Shown here: piece after piece, positions 25,819 to 35,812 of the stretch
How positions within the stretch are numbered: position 1 is the stretch's first letter
Layout of the letters: each line of letters starts with the position of its first letter
Assembly: GCF_001682855.1 (NCBI RefSeq)
Contig: NZ_MAQW01000007.1
Span: 12,274 to 53,186, forward strand
DNA from: Bacillus sp. FJAT-27264
Lineage (GTDB): Bacteria; Bacillota; Bacilli; Paenibacillales; Paenibacillaceae
Direction of reading: 5' to 3'
Length of the DNA stretch: 40,913 nt
Notes under the pieces: model-generated
Told to the model about the DNA's origin: nothing
Database searches by the model: none
What the model saw: the letters and a program-made list of their open reading frames with translations, nothing else
Program-made: the position numbers and the translations under genes

Positions 25819-26049
25819 TTACTGAAGCGGACTGGCCAGCAGGCTAAGCTCGGGATTGTTATCCAAGGCTTGCTTGCAGTAATCGCAAGTAACCTTTACC
25901 GTAATCTCGCCTTCTGAATCATACGCTATGATATCTCTGCGCTCCGCAGGGGTCAAGGAATGTAGGCCGAGCTGCACTTCTGTCGCATCGCTTCTGTGAA
26001 TGCTGCCCAGAAAGGTTCTGCAGTGCCTGCATACATAGTTTATTGCCAT
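25819..26049 (-). CDS. fin: Anti-sigma-F factor Fin (YabK)
   Basis: Fin is a small forespore protein that inhibits sigma-F to help the switch to sigma-G. The 76 residues carry two CxxC pairs, CRHC (residues 8-11) and CDYC (55-58), expected to bind one zinc. Between them are the family motifs FLGSIHRSDATEVQLGLHSLTPAER and DIIAYDSEGEITVKVTC. AGGAGG lies 7 bases before the ATG and its first two plus-strand bases overlap a perfect inverted repeat. The position between pth and mfd is as in B. subtilis. Confidence 0.94.
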   Translation of the reverse strand: MAINYVCRHCRTFLGSIHRSDATEVQLGLHSLTPAERRDIIAYDSEGEITVKVTCDYCKQALDNNPELSLLASPLQ

Positions 26050-26060
26050 CTATATGCCTC

Positions 26061-26083
26061 CTGAAGGTAGTATATACCTTCAG
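26061..26083 (-). promoter_or_regulatory. Perfect inverted repeat adjoining the fin ribosome site
   Basis: CTGAAGGTA (26061-26069) and TACCTTCAG (26075-26083) are exact reverse complements with a 5-base loop. The fin Shine-Dalgarno AGGAGG occupies 26057-26062 on the minus strand, so the stem abuts and slightly overlaps it. It may be a translation-control hairpin or a protein operator. There is no T-tract. Confidence 0.6.
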
Positions 26084-26134
26084 TATGCCCCACTGACACT
26101 GTATTTAGCCCGATAGAAAGACCATTGCAACATA

Positions 26135-26695
26135 TTAACCATTGAATTTGGCCATGGTCTGCTCAAACGTATTCTTGAGACTGAACTCGAGTGCATCACA
26201 GGTACTCGTAATCGTGTCCTGCAGCTTATCCCCGTCCTTTTTGGCAAACGTGGACAGGACATAATCCACTATCGCATAACCGGGCTCAGGGCGGGAGATA
26301 CCCATTCTTACCCGATTAAAGTTCTGGGTTCCTGTGTGCTGTATGATGGATTTAATTCCGTTATGCCCACCTGCACTTCCTTGATAACGCAGCCGCACCT
26401 TACCTAGCTCCGTATCCAGGTCATCGTAGACTACGATCATATCTTCAAGCTGAACCTTGTAGTAGTCCATATATGCACGTACGGCTTCACCGGAAAGGTT
26501 CATGAAGGTCATTGGCTTGATCAGTACAATCTTGACGCCGCCGATCACGCCTTCACCAATAACCGATTTGCATTTGTTCTGATTAAAAGAAATTCCGTGT
26601 CTGGCTGCCAGTTCATCCAGCGCCATGAATCCGACATTATGCTTGGTCTTCGCATATTGCGGACCGGGATTCCCGAGTCCAACTATCCATTTCAT
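26135..26695 (-). CDS. pth: Peptidyl-tRNA hydrolase
   Basis: Pth (SpoVC in B. subtilis) recycles peptidyl-tRNA dropped from ribosomes. Family signatures are IVGLGNPGPQYAKTKHNVGFMALD with the catalytic His at 20, KPMTFMNLSGEAV and VYDDLDTELGKVRLRYQGSAGGHNGIKSI. The length of 186 is normal. AAGGA lies upstream of the ATG at usual distance. It is divergent from the small plus-strand gene. In B. subtilis ctc lies between prs and spoVC; no ctc gene is present here. Confidence 0.96.
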   Translation of the reverse strand: MKWIVGLGNPGPQYAKTKHNVGFMALDELAARHGISFNQNKCKSVIGEGVIGGVKIVLIKPMTFMNLSGEAVRAYMDYYKVQLEDMIVVYDDLDTELGKVRLRYQGSAGGHNGIKSIIQHTGTQNFNRVRMGISRPEPGYAIVDYVLSTFAKKDGDKLQDTITSTCDALEFSLKNTFEQTMAKFNG

Positions 26696-26724
26696 TGCTG
26701 AACGTTCCTTTCCCTTCGGCTCTT

Positions 26725-26755
26725 TTGCGCAAGTGATTACTGTTTTTGGTACAAT
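26725..26755 (+). promoter_or_regulatory. Candidate promoter for the small plus-strand gene
   Basis: TTGCGC (26725-26730), 19-base spacer, TACAAT (26750-26755) on the plus strand, about 58 bases upstream of the ATG at 26813. The -10 is good; the -35 and spacing are suboptimal. Confidence 0.45.
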
Positions 26756-26812
26756 GGAAGCATTAGAGCTTCTTGGACCGACATTACACTTTCGAAGACA
26801 GGTGATTATTCT

Positions 26813-27013
26813 ATGTTACGCCAGGGCGAGAAATTGATACTTCACCGCCATTTCCAGTATCACATCCAGTATGCTGTGCCTGTCGAGATTTACCTGGACA
26901 ATGTGCACATAGACATCGGTATACTGACGGCAGTAGATGAAGGCTTTGTAGAGTTACAGGGTACGCTGTACAACCGTAGCCGCTATACCTTCATCTCCCG
27001 TCCCGGGTACTAG
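26813..27013 (+). CDS. Small conserved-looking protein, possible Sm-like beta barrel
   Basis: The 66-residue product is not recognised with certainty. Signs that it is real: the ATG follows AGGTGA by about 8 bases, a TACAAT -10 lies upstream, and a strong plus-oriented terminator begins 33 bases after the stop. It is the only plus-strand gene between pth and abrB. The sequence (VPVEIYLDNVHIDIGILTAV, then DEGFVELQGTLYNRSRYTFI) alternates hydrophobic residues in short strands with a Gly-turn. This resembles Sm/Hfq-type or DUF2642-like small beta barrels, but that is inference. It occupies the site where ctc lies in B. subtilis, in the opposite orientation. An RNA-binding role is a guess. Confidence 0.7.
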   Translation: MLRQGEKLILHRHFQYHIQYAVPVEIYLDNVHIDIGILTAVDEGFVELQGTLYNRSRYTFISRPGY

Positions 27014-27045
27014 AAACCATACGTTTCCCCCGGCATCACGCCGAG

Positions 27046-27090
27046 AAGGGTTACATCTTCCGAATAGGAGAGGTGTAACCCTTTATTTAT
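27046..27090 (+). terminator. Terminator between the small gene and prs (best in plus orientation)
   Basis: AAGGGTTACATCTTCC pairs with GGAGAGGTGTAACCCTT (27046-27083, two mismatches), followed on the plus strand by TATTTATT. It may also stop prs transcription from the other side, where the T-tract is poorer. Confidence 0.8.
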
Positions 27091-27117
27091 TATACAGTTG
27101 CTTCTGCTCTATCTACC

Positions 27118-28071
27118 TTATTCAATCTCGAACAGCTTGCTAATCGACAGCTCTTCGTGCACACGGATGATGGCTTCGCCCATCAATGGGGCAACGGACA
27201 GCACTTTCAGCTTCGAAGTTGGGTTCTCGCTACGGATTGGAATGGTGTCCGTCACGATAATCTCCTTAATTGGCGAGTTCTCCAGACGCTCATGCGCAGG
27301 TCCGGACAAAACCGGGTGGGTACAGCAAGCGTATACTTCCTTCACGCCGCCTTCCATCAGGGCATTAGCGCCCAGTACAATCGTTCCGGCTGTATCAATG
27401 ATGTCGTCAATCAGAATCGCCGTTTTGCCTTCAATGTTACCAATGATGTTCATAACTTCACTGACATTTGGCTCCGGACGACGTTTGTCGATAATGGCCA
27501 GCGGAGCATTCAGGAAATCAGCCAATTTTCTGGCGCGAACCACACCGCCGTGGTCAGGAGACACAACGACAGGGTTCTCGATTTGTTTCGAGCGGAAATA
27601 CTGAGCCAGAATCGGCACGCCGAGCAAATGATCCACCGGAATATCAAAGAAGCCTTGAATCTGCATTGCGTGAAGGTCCATCGTAATGACGCGGTGTGCT
27701 CCTGCCTTCTCAATCAGGTTCGCCACCAGCTTGGCCGTAATCGGATCGCGTGAACGCGCTTTACGGTCCTGACGCGCATATCCATAGTAAGGAATAACAA
27801 CGTTGATGCTCTTCGCGGAAGCGCGTTTAAGTGCGTCTACCATGACGAGAAGCTCCATCAGGTTGTCATTAACCGGACCACAGGTCGACTGTACTACATA
27901 TACATGGCAGCCCCGTACGCTTTCCGACAGCTTCACCTGAATCTCGCCATCGCTGAAGCTGGTAGTATGCGATTCACCCATCGGAATACCGATATAGTCC
28001 GCAATTTGACTGGCCAGCTTGGGATTAGAATTACAGGTGAAGATTTTTAGCTTGGAATCACAATAAGTCAT
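27118..28071 (-). CDS. prs: Ribose-phosphate pyrophosphokinase
   Basis: Prs makes PRPP from ribose-5-phosphate and ATP, feeding purine, pyrimidine, NAD (NadC here) and Hpt salvage reactions. Typical motifs are [37 protein letters not shown] (ATP loop), [12 protein letters not shown], the PRPP-binding [16 protein letters not shown] and the ribose-phosphate loop [13 protein letters not shown]. 317 residues equals the B. subtilis length. GGAGGG lies 10 bases before the ATG. It follows glmU after a strong stem-loop. It is convergent with the small plus-strand gene. Confidence 0.98.
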   Translation of the reverse strand: MTYCDSKLKIFTCNSNPKLASQIADYIGIPMGESHTTSFSDGEIQVKLSESVRGCHVYVVQSTCGPVNDNLMELLVMVDALKRASAKSINVVIPYYGYARQDRKARSRDPITAKLVANLIEKAGAHRVITMDLHAMQIQGFFDIPVDHLLGVPILAQYFRSKQIENPVVVSPDHGGVVRARKLADFLNAPLAIIDKRRPEPNVSEVMNIIGNIEGKTAILIDDIIDTAGTIVLGANALMEGGVKEVYACCTHPVLSGPAHERLENSPIKEIIVTDTIPIRSENPTSKLKVLSVAPLMGEAIIRVHEELSISKLFEIE

Positions 28072-28112
28072 AAAATATAAACCCTCCGTGACGGAATTTA
28101 GCTTTCCAAAGG

Positions 28113-28144
28113 CGCCGGAGCGGAGATGTTCAATCCGTCCGGCG
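28113..28144 (-). other. Strong stem-loop between glmU and prs
   Basis: CGCCGGA-g-CGGA (28113-28124) pairs with TCCG-TCCGGCG (28134-28144): 11 pairs, one bulged base, 9-base loop. On the minus strand it is followed by CCTTTGG rather than a T-run. It may be a processing or stability element that sets the GlmU/Prs ratio. Confidence 0.6.
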
Positions 28145-28158
28145 TTTACAGCAGGACT

Positions 28159-29559
28159 TTACGATGGACTGGACTTATCTTTCTTTGCTTTCGCACGGGC
28201 GCGGATCTTGACCGCATAGCCCTCTTTATTCTCCTGCCGCGCTCTGGCAATGGCAAGATCATGATCCGGAACGGAACGGGTAATCGTTGACCCGGCAACA
28301 ACATAGGCCCCTTTGCCCACATTAACGGGAGCGATGAGATTCACGTTGCTGCCGATAAAGGCATCATCGCCAATCTCTGTCTTGGCTTTATTATAACCAT
28401 CGTAGTTGACGGTGATTGCACCGCAGCCCACATTGACATTGGAGCCGACAGATGCGTCACCAATGTAACTAAGGTGCGATACCTTGGAACCATCGCCGAT
28501 TGTGGCATTCTTGATTTCTACGAAATCGCCAACTTTGACTTCTTGACCAAGTACTGCACCAGGACGCAAATACGCAAAAGGCCCAACGGTGGTCCGTGCG
28601 CCAACTTCTGCCTGGTTCAATACAGATTGCTTGATCTCGGCTCCGTCAAGCACACGGGAATCCTCGATTTCCGTTGCCGGACCGATCACGCAGTTCTCTC
28701 CGATAACGGTTGAGCCCTTCAGGATTGTCCCCGGATACAGAACAGTGTCTGCGCCAATCACTACCTCTGCTCCAATATAGGTTGAGGCAGGGTCGATAAT
28801 GGTTACTCCATTAAGCATATGGTAACGGTTGATGCGGTTACGCATATGCCCTTCAGCCTCTGACAACGCCAATCGGTCATTCACACCAATAGACTCCGCG
28901 GCATCCTTTGTCTGGTAACCCAGTACAATCTCGCCCGAAGCCCGCAGTATACCGATCACATCGGTCAAATAATACTCCTGCTGGTTGTTGCTGTTCGTAA
29001 CTTTCTCCAGAGCAGCAAACAATTTTGCATTATCAAAACAATAAGTGCCTGTATTAATCTCCTGTACAGCAGCTTCCTCGGCAGTGCAATCCTTCTGCTC
29101 AACAATCTTCTGTACTCCGCCGTCTTCCCCGCGGATGATGCGTCCGTACCCTGTAGGATCATCCATAACAGCGCTCAATACGGTTGCTGCGGCACGATTC
29201 TCTTCATGCAGTGTCATCAGCCCGTTAAGCGTCTCAGTTGTAACCAGTGGGGTATCCCCGCAGATCACAATTGTCGTTCCTTCTTCGCCGCCCAGCAAAT
29301 CCTTGGCCTGTTTCACGGCATGACCGGTTCCGAGCTGCTGTTCCTGCAGCACATATTCCGCCGTGTCGCCCAAATAAGCCTGAACCGCTTCCGCGCCGTG
29401 TCCGACGATGACAATACTCCGCTGGCATCCGGTCGCTTTTACTGTATCAAGCACGTGCCCAACCATCGGCTTTCCGCAAACGGGGTGCAGCACCTTGTAT
29501 AATTTAGATTTCATCCGCTTGCCCTGGCCTGCGGCAAGTACTACAGCCATTCTTTTCAA
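28159..29559 (-). CDS. glmU: Bifunctional GlcNAc-1-phosphate uridyltransferase/GlcN-1-P acetyltransferase
   Basis: GlmU acetylates glucosamine-1-phosphate and transfers UMP to make UDP-GlcNAc for peptidoglycan and teichoic acids. The N-terminal pyrophosphorylase shows [31 protein letters not shown] and ICGDTPLV. From about residue 250 the left-handed beta-helix of hexapeptide repeats follows, with catalytic-region [34 protein letters not shown] and [13 protein letters not shown]. The start is TTG 29559 ([11 protein letters not shown]), 8 bases from AGGAGGT. ATG 29550 is too far and TTG 29568 abuts the site. It is grouped with prs and separated from spoVG by a terminator. Confidence 0.96.
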   Translation of the reverse strand: MKRMAVVLAAGQGKRMKSKLYKVLHPVCGKPMVGHVLDTVKATGCQRSIVIVGHGAEAVQAYLGDTAEYVLQEQQLGTGHAVKQAKDLLGGEEGTTIVICGDTPLVTTETLNGLMTLHEENRAAATVLSAVMDDPTGYGRIIRGEDGGVQKIVEQKDCTAEEAAVQEINTGTYCFDNAKLFAALEKVTNSNNQQEYYLTDVIGILRASGEIVLGYQTKDAAESIGVNDRLALSEAEGHMRNRINRYHMLNGVTIIDPASTYIGAEVVIGADTVLYPGTILKGSTVIGENCVIGPATEIEDSRVLDGAEIKQSVLNQAEVGARTTVGPFAYLRPGAVLGQEVKVGDFVEIKNATIGDGSKVSHLSYIGDASVGSNVNVGCGAITVNYDGYNKAKTEIGDDAFIGSNVNLIAPVNVGKGAYVVAGSTITRSVPDHDLAIARARQENKEGYAVKIRARAKAKKDKSSPS

Positions 29560-29611
29560 GAATGCCAACCTCCTACTCTTGAACTCACTACTGAATATAT
29601 CTCATTCCGGG

Positions 29612-29644
29612 CAAAAAGAAAAGAGAACCATGTAGGCATGGTTC
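29612..29644 (-). terminator. Intrinsic terminator of spoVG
   Basis: Minus strand GAACCATG-ccta-CATGGTTC (29625-29644) followed by TCTTTTCTTTTT. It lies about 200 bases past spoVG and about 50 before the glmU start, so glmU-prs needs its own promoter or read-through. Confidence 0.85.
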
Positions 29645-29842
29645 CCTTTTCTCCGAACCCCAATGAGAAAGACCGTTCATGCTGGACCTTAAATAATGTA
29701 TTGAAAACCATCAGTAAAGGCGGCCCATTTTGCAATATCAGGAAGTCACTTCAAAGGGATGCTCATACTTTCTGATATTATAAATAACGGCATGGCCTGG
29801 CGCCGCCCCGAAGGGCAGCTGTCAGCGAGTAGAAAGCGCATC

Positions 29843-30154
<312 letters not shown>

Positions 30155-30170
30155 TCAGAGACTTGGTGTA

Positions 30171-30199
30171 TAATTCCACACAACAATGCTAAATCCTTC
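30171..30199 (-). promoter_or_regulatory. Sigma-H promoter of spoVG
   Basis: Minus strand GAAGGATTT (30191-30199), 11-base spacer, GTGGAATTA (30171-30179). Both elements fit the sigma-H consensus RNAGGAWWW and RNNGAATWW fully. The -10 lies about 40 bases before the ATG. B. subtilis spoVG is the classic sigma-H gene, so the match is expected. Confidence 0.85.
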
Positions 30200-30317
30200 T
30201 TTTCCATACCAAAAAATGACTGTTTAAGAAGATTATTTTTGAACATCCATTGTTTTCGACACGTTTCGGGCTGTTTACTGTTTATTCCTCATAATTTCGA
30301 CAAATTACTCCGTATTT

Positions 30318-30358
30318 GAAAAAATACGCGGACCTGGCATTCCAGCCGACCCGCGTAT
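30318..30358 (-). terminator. Intrinsic terminator of ispE-purR
   Basis: Minus strand ATACGCGG (30351-30358) pairs with CCGCGTAT (30324-30331) and encloses CTGG-aatg-CCAG, followed by a T-run (30319-30324). It starts 18 bases past the purR stop. Confidence 0.9.
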
Positions 30359-30375
30359 CTCAATTCACATTTCCG

Positions 30376-31200
30376 TCAAAAAAAGTAATTCCCAGGGTGT
30401 GCGGAAATTTTCCGCTCCTTGGCGTCCACTTCGCTTAGCTTCACAAGCGACACATACTCGTGCAGCAGCCGCTCTTCTGATTCTACCGCTCCAGATTCCA
30501 CCAGCACACCAACACCCGCCACTTCGGCATTGAACTCGCCGAGCAGATCCACCATTCCGCGAATGGTTCCTCCTGCTTTCATGAAGTCATCCACGATCAG
30601 TACCCTGGATTTCTCCTTCAGGGCCCGTCTGGACAGAGACATTGTGTGAATGCTCTTATGCGATCCGGATACATAATTAATGCTCACCGCCGAACCTTCC
30701 GTCACCTGATGGTCACGACGCACAATCACTACAGGCAATCCCAGCTGGGCTGCCGTGGCATAAGCAAGGGGAATCCCCTTGGTCTCTACCGTCATAACCA
30801 CGTCGATGTCCTGATTGCTGTAGGCGGTGGCAATGATCTTGCCAGCCTGCTCCATCAAGGAAGGAAGCCCGAGCAGATCAGACATGTACAAATATCCACC
30901 CGGAAGAATACGATCGCTGTGTTCGAGCTGCTCGCACAGACGCTTAGCAAAGGAAAGCGCCATTTCCTTCGGAATCTTTGGAATATAGCGTACTCCGCCT
31001 GCTGCACCGGCCAGGGTCTGAAGCTCGCCCATGCCTTCACCTTCAAATACCTCTTTTATAATAGCCAGATCTTCACTTACGGATGACTTCGCCGCACCAT
31101 AACGCTCCGCAAAAATGGACAGCGGCAACAGGTCATGCGGCTTCTCCAGCAAAAATTGGGTCATGTCAACCAAACGCTGACTTCGTTTTAGTTTCTTCAC
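30376..31200 (-). CDS. purR: Purine operon repressor PurR
   Basis: PurR is the PRPP-responsive repressor of purine genes in Firmicutes. The N-terminal winged helix (LKRSQRLVDMTQFLLEKPHDL, ERYGAAKSSVSEDLAII, GAAGGVRYIPK) precedes a catalytically silent phosphoribosyltransferase domain with ILPGGYLYMSDLLG, DVVMTVETKGIPLAYA, VSINYVSGS and the PRPP loop VLIVDDFMKAGGT. Start GTG 31200 follows GAGGAG by 6 bases; an upstream reading to 31245 has no ribosome site and does not match the family. It has 274 residues. It follows ispE and links PRPP level, made by Prs nearby, to purine gene control. Confidence 0.97.
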   Translation of the reverse strand: MKKLKRSQRLVDMTQFLLEKPHDLLPLSIFAERYGAAKSSVSEDLAIIKEVFEGEGMGELQTLAGAAGGVRYIPKIPKEMALSFAKRLCEQLEHSDRILPGGYLYMSDLLGLPSLMEQAGKIIATAYSNQDIDVVMTVETKGIPLAYATAAQLGLPVVIVRRDHQVTEGSAVSINYVSGSHKSIHTMSLSRRALKEKSRVLIVDDFMKAGGTIRGMVDLLGEFNAEVAGVGVLVESGAVESEERLLHEYVSLVKLSEVDAKERKISAHPGNYFF

Positions 31201-31275
31201 AGAATACTCCTCGCCAAAACCGAATATTATAGAAAAATATATCACTTTTGTACGGGTTTATACAAGAGAAGCCTG

Positions 31276-32130
31276 CTAAGTCAGCGACCGTACTGCATAT
31301 ACTTCCTTACAAAATCCGCGCAGTCCGTTATAGATGCGCGCTACTTTGGACTGCTTGGACACAAGTCCAAACACGGTAGGCCCGCTGCCCGACATCAGGA
31401 CGCCATCAGCTCCGAGCTTGATCATCGCATCCTTGAGCTGCTGCACCTCCGGGTGCAGCTTCAGCGTCACGTCCTCCAGGACATTGCCTAGCCTGCCACA
31501 CACGCCGTGAAAATCGCCAGCCTCAATCGCTGCGCGCATTTCGCTAGCGGACGGATGTACGGCGATATTCCCGGCACGCACGCGGCCGTACACCTCAGCC
31601 GTCGATACATTGATCGGCGGCTTCGCCAGCACTACCCAGCACTGCGGCGGACTAGCAATCGGCGTCAGCTGCTCCCCACGGCCCGTCGCAAGGGCAGTGC
31701 CGCCCGTCACGCAGAAAGGCACGTCCGAGCCCAGCTCGGCGCCGAGCTCTTGCAGCTCCTGCGCAGGGATCCCGAGGCGCCAGAGCCGATTAAGGCCGCG
31801 CAGCGTAGCTGCGGCATCACTGCTGCCGCCGGCGAGTCCGGCAGCGACTGGAATTCTTTTATCCAGATGGATATGTACGCCGCTCCGCACATTGTAGCGG
31901 TCTTTAATCAGCCTTGCTGCCTGAAAGGCCAAATTCTTCTCATCCAGGGGGATGTATCCCGCCTGGCTGGATATTATAATCGAATCCCTCGGCGTCTCTG
32001 ATAGCTCCAAACGGTCTGCCAGATCCACCATCGTCATTATCATTTCCACCTCATGAAAACCGTCAGCGCGCTTATTCAATACGTCCAGCATCAAATTGAT
32101 TTTGGCCGGCGCTTTTTCGTACATTTTCAA
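31276..32130 (-). CDS. ispE: 4-diphosphocytidyl-2-C-methyl-D-erythritol kinase
   Basis: IspE is the fourth enzyme of the MEP isoprenoid pathway, a GHMP kinase. [15 protein letters not shown] and [20 protein letters not shown] open the protein. The ATP loop [24 protein letters not shown] is near residues 90-113, followed by [11 protein letters not shown] and the GHMP C-terminal [12 protein letters not shown]. Candidate starts are GTG 32139, TTG 32130 and ATG 32124. TTG is best spaced (about 8 bases) from AAGGTGG, giving [14 protein letters not shown] short stretch in the middle is GC-rich. It is probably cotranscribed with purR. Confidence 0.95.
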   Translation of the reverse strand: MKMYEKAPAKINLMLDVLNKRADGFHEVEMIMTMVDLADRLELSETPRDSIIISSQAGYIPLDEKNLAFQAARLIKDRYNVRSGVHIHLDKRIPVAAGLAGGSSDAAATLRGLNRLWRLGIPAQELQELGAELGSDVPFCVTGGTALATGRGEQLTPIASPPQCWVVLAKPPINVSTAEVYGRVRAGNIAVHPSASEMRAAIEAGDFHGVCGRLGNVLEDVTLKLHPEVQQLKDAMIKLGADGVLMSGSGPTVFGLVSKQSKVARIYNGLRGFCKEVYAVRSLT

Positions 32131-32235
32131 GGCGTTCACCCACCTTCAGCTTTTCCCCTAAAAACAACTTAACATATTATATGAGAAACTGGTATCGAAG
32201 TCCATTCTTCAAATGTAATGGGCCCCAAGACAGCA

Positions 32236-32262
32236 CAAAAGACGCCCCATTGTGGCAGCGTC
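32236..32262 (-). terminator. Terminator of the sspF-like gene
   Basis: Minus strand GACGCTGCC-acaat-GGGGCGTC (32241-32262) followed by TTTT. It starts 27 bases past the stop. Confidence 0.75.
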
Positions 32263-32288
32263 CTCTTCAGGTTCATACACCCTAAGCC

Positions 32289-32468
32289 TCAATCCGATCT
32301 GCGTGCAGCCTGCTCAGCGAGCTGAATGGCCCGCTTGACCATATTCCCGGCATCCTTCGCTCTGATTCCGCCCCAGCCTTCGCGCTCCACAGTATCATAG
32401 AACCCCAGTTCCTTGGCCAGCTCGGTCTTCAGTTCCTCCGACATCGTGCTACGTCTTCTTCGGCTCAC
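32289..32468 (-). CDS. sspF: Small acid-soluble spore protein, alpha/beta type (SspF-like)
   Basis: This 59-residue gene encodes a DNA-binding spore protein of the alpha/beta SASP class. The translated product begins [20 protein letters not shown], continues [20 protein letters not shown] and ends with [18 protein letters not shown]. The run [22 protein letters not shown] matches B. subtilis SspF, whose gene also lies between veg and ispE. The start is GTG 32468, with GGGAGGA 7 bases upstream. A sigma-G promoter and a terminator bracket it, so it is a one-gene forespore unit. SASPs coat DNA in the dormant spore and protect it from UV and heat. Confidence 0.93.
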   Translation of the reverse strand: MSRRRRSTMSEELKTELAKELGFYDTVEREGWGGIRAKDAGNMVKRAIQLAEQAARRSD

Positions 32469-32517
32469 TTAAGGTTCCTCCCTTAATGCGTATTTGATGA
32501 TGAGCAACTTGCCTTAC

Positions 32518-32547
32518 TAGTATGCTTGCCAGGGGAAGAGATCATTC
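32518..32547 (-). promoter_or_regulatory. Sigma-G promoter of the sspF-like gene
   Basis: Minus strand GAATG (32543-32547), 18-base spacer, CATACTA (32518-32524). Both fit the sigma-G consensus (GHATR, N18, CATNHTA). It is placed about 50 bases before the GTG start. Confidence 0.8.
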
Positions 32548-32553
32548 ATCCAA

Positions 32554-32580
32554 CAAAAAACAGCCCCCAAAAGGAGGCTG
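32554..32580 (-). terminator. Intrinsic terminator of veg
   Basis: Minus strand CAGCCTCC-TTTT-GGGGGCTG followed by six T (32555-32560). It lies about 11 bases past veg and just upstream of the sspF promoter. Confidence 0.9.
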
Positions 32581-32591
32581 CCCATGAATCG

Positions 32592-32867
32592 TTAAGATTT
32601 AATATACATGATCCGCATCTGCCCGTCATCTTCACACACTGTGATTTCCACAGATTCGGTAAGTATATCGGCATAGCTGTAGGAGACTCGTTTGAACGTT
32701 TGCTGCTCCTGATCTAGTTTGACAATAAAAACAGAAGGGTACGTTTCTTCCAGGACACCGGTGCGTTCGACGGTTTTACGGCGACCACCATTTGCACGTA
32801 GCGTAATCTTATGACCGACGTGAGCTTCGAGACTGCGTTTGATTTCCAACAGCGCGTTATTAGCCAT
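32592..32867 (-). CDS. veg: Veg protein (biofilm-associated)
   Basis: Veg is a small, highly expressed protein that in B. subtilis stimulates biofilm matrix genes by opposing SinR. The family core [44 protein letters not shown], then [26 protein letters not shown], is clear. It has 91 residues. ATG 32867 is chosen with GAGGTGGT about 9 bases upstream; the ATG at 32897 falls within the promoter -10 region and cannot be used. The fold is Sm-like in appearance. It is driven by a perfect consensus promoter and closed by a terminator. Confidence 0.95.
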   Translation of the reverse strand: MANNALLEIKRSLEAHVGHKITLRANGGRRKTVERTGVLEETYPSVFIVKLDQEQQTFKRVSYSYADILTESVEITVCEDDGQMRIMYIKS

Positions 32868-32895
32868 TGCCTGACGACCACCTCTTTCCTTGTCC

Positions 32896-32924
32896 ATTAT
32901 ACATCATTTTACAGACCTTGTCAA
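32896..32924 (-). promoter_or_regulatory. Perfect-consensus sigma-A promoter of veg
   Basis: Minus strand TTGACA (32919-32924), 17-base spacer, TATAAT (32896-32901): exact consensus with optimal spacing and AT-rich DNA upstream. The B. subtilis veg promoter is likewise one of its strongest. Confidence 0.93.
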
Positions 32925-33206
32925 AGTAAATAAATAATTATAAATTATGCCAAAAGGGATGTCAATGGATTTTTTTCGGAGGAAAGATTGGCTGCAATAT
33001 TTGCCTTGTTATCGGTAATAAGTATTTGTCTGGCCCGACTGGTCTTGAACTGTCCTTATAGGGAGTGTGTCCTGTTCCCGTCAGATTATGAGTAATAGAC
33101 CCTTTTTTCCTGAAAAAGAAAGAACCGGGCTTCCGCCCGGCTCTCTCCTGCTACTTATATAGCCGCGAGAACGGCTCTCTCTTCCTCTAAGGCGCGTAAA
33201 TGTCCG
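32925..33206. other. yabG-veg intergenic region
   Basis: About 280 bases with no gene. It contains AT-rich DNA that could act as an UP element for veg and the yabG terminator. I see nothing else that can be named. Confidence 0.5.
33112..33142 (-). terminator. Intrinsic terminator of yabG
   Basis: Minus strand GCCGGGC-GGAA-GCCCGGT followed by TCTTTCTTTTT. It lies about 65 bases past the yabG stop. Confidence 0.9.
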
Positions 33207-34106
33207 TTAAACCACCGAAGGGGTAACCTTTAGCGCAGAGAGGTTCTGCAAGCGTGGCATCCCGACCCGGAAGCTACCGCGTGTCTCAATGCCTCCCATA
33301 CCTTGGCTGCCGCTGATGGTGTTGCCCAGCACGTCATTCAAATTAACCGTATCCCTGACGGACGTGAATGACGCCTTGGCTGCCACATAGACAGGGTCCA
33401 GTGCGTGAATCAGAATCCGCCCCGGCGAGCTGGCGAAGTTGGCCCCGGCGCCCAGCAGCGCCTCAAAATGCGATTGGCACGCACCTGCAATGATGGTGAG
33501 GGAGTCAAAATTTCGTTCATACTCCCGGGCAACCTGAACTGCAGCCACAAAATTCTGTGAATTCTTGTAGCTGTTCAGGCTGTAGAGGTCATAAGTATGC
33601 TGCTGCTTGAGCACCCCGTCATGACCGGTAATCACCACAATATCCGGACGGACACGGGGCAGCAGACGGTAGAGTGTATCCGCCATAGAGGACTCACGAA
33701 CATGATGACCCTCGGCAGGAATCCGCAATTGCTCATACAAGCTAAGGCTTTTATTCAAATAGGACGCATCGCCGTCCAAATGCAGCACTTTGCCTGGCAC
33801 ATCAAAATAAGCCGCTTCTGTAGAGGATTGATTCCACAGCCCGCCCGTACTGTTTCCGCTGCGCTGTGTTTGGTCCTGACGGTCCTTATGCAGTTGCGTC
33901 AACGATTCCTTTGCCTTTATCTGCGCTCGCTGCCCCAGCTCTGTGATCCGGGTAGAAGGCACCTGTACCAAGTCGTCCAGTGGGGAATCCGCCAGCAGAC
34001 GGAATTCTGTCCCCTTGATAACGGCTCCGGTCTGCACGATGCGCTCTACTCGAAAAGTCACGTCACCGCCATAAGATTTGCGAACGACCAAGTCTCCTGA
34101 ATTCAT
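33207..34106 (-). CDS. yabG: Sporulation-specific protease YabG
   Basis: YabG is a mother-cell cysteine protease that trims spore coat proteins. Family features include the N-terminal GDLVVRKSYGGDVTFRVERI, VLHLDGDASYLNKSLSLYEQL, PDIVVITGHDGVLK, YKNSQNFVAAVQVAREYE and AGACQSHFEALLGAGANFASSPGR, the last including a conserved Cys and His. At 299 residues it is close to B. subtilis (290). ATG 34106 has AAGGTGGT 6 bases upstream; the longer reading from 34139 lacks a site. A sigma-K-like promoter lies just upstream, and a strong terminator follows. It is a single-gene unit. Confidence 0.95.
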   Translation of the reverse strand: MNSGDLVVRKSYGGDVTFRVERIVQTGAVIKGTEFRLLADSPLDDLVQVPSTRITELGQRAQIKAKESLTQLHKDRQDQTQRSGNSTGGLWNQSSTEAAYFDVPGKVLHLDGDASYLNKSLSLYEQLRIPAEGHHVRESSMADTLYRLLPRVRPDIVVITGHDGVLKQQHTYDLYSLNSYKNSQNFVAAVQVAREYERNFDSLTIIAGACQSHFEALLGAGANFASSPGRILIHALDPVYVAAKASFTSVRDTVNLNDVLGNTISGSQGMGGIETRGSFRVGMPRLQNLSALKVTPSVV

Positions 34107-34125
34107 CAAAACACCACCTTTACCC

Positions 34126-34153
34126 CATCCTATGGGCAAAAGCCGCGGTTGGT
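34126..34153 (-). promoter_or_regulatory. Candidate sigma-K promoter of yabG
   Basis: Minus strand AC (34152-34153), 17-base spacer, CATAGGATG (34126-34134) compared with the sigma-K pattern AC, N16-17, CATANNNTA: one mismatch in the -10. B. subtilis yabG is sigma-K controlled, which supports it. Confidence 0.4.
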
Positions 34154-34218
34154 TCGTATTCCAGCATGTTTTTAAAATATCTGCCCCCCATTTAAGGACG
34201 GCAGCCGTTCTGTTTGAC

Positions 34219-35651
<1,433 letters not shown>

Positions 35652-35812
35652 AGTGTTTACTCCTTCTCGTAAACGCAAAAAGAAGAGGATTCGCTCCCCT
35701 TCTTTTTGGCTAAAGAATGTATAAGTGATGAGCGATAGCTCTGCGATCATTTCATGAGCACAAGTTATTCTTAATTGCTACCCTCACTATAGCTGATTCA
35801 ACCTAATTTTGC

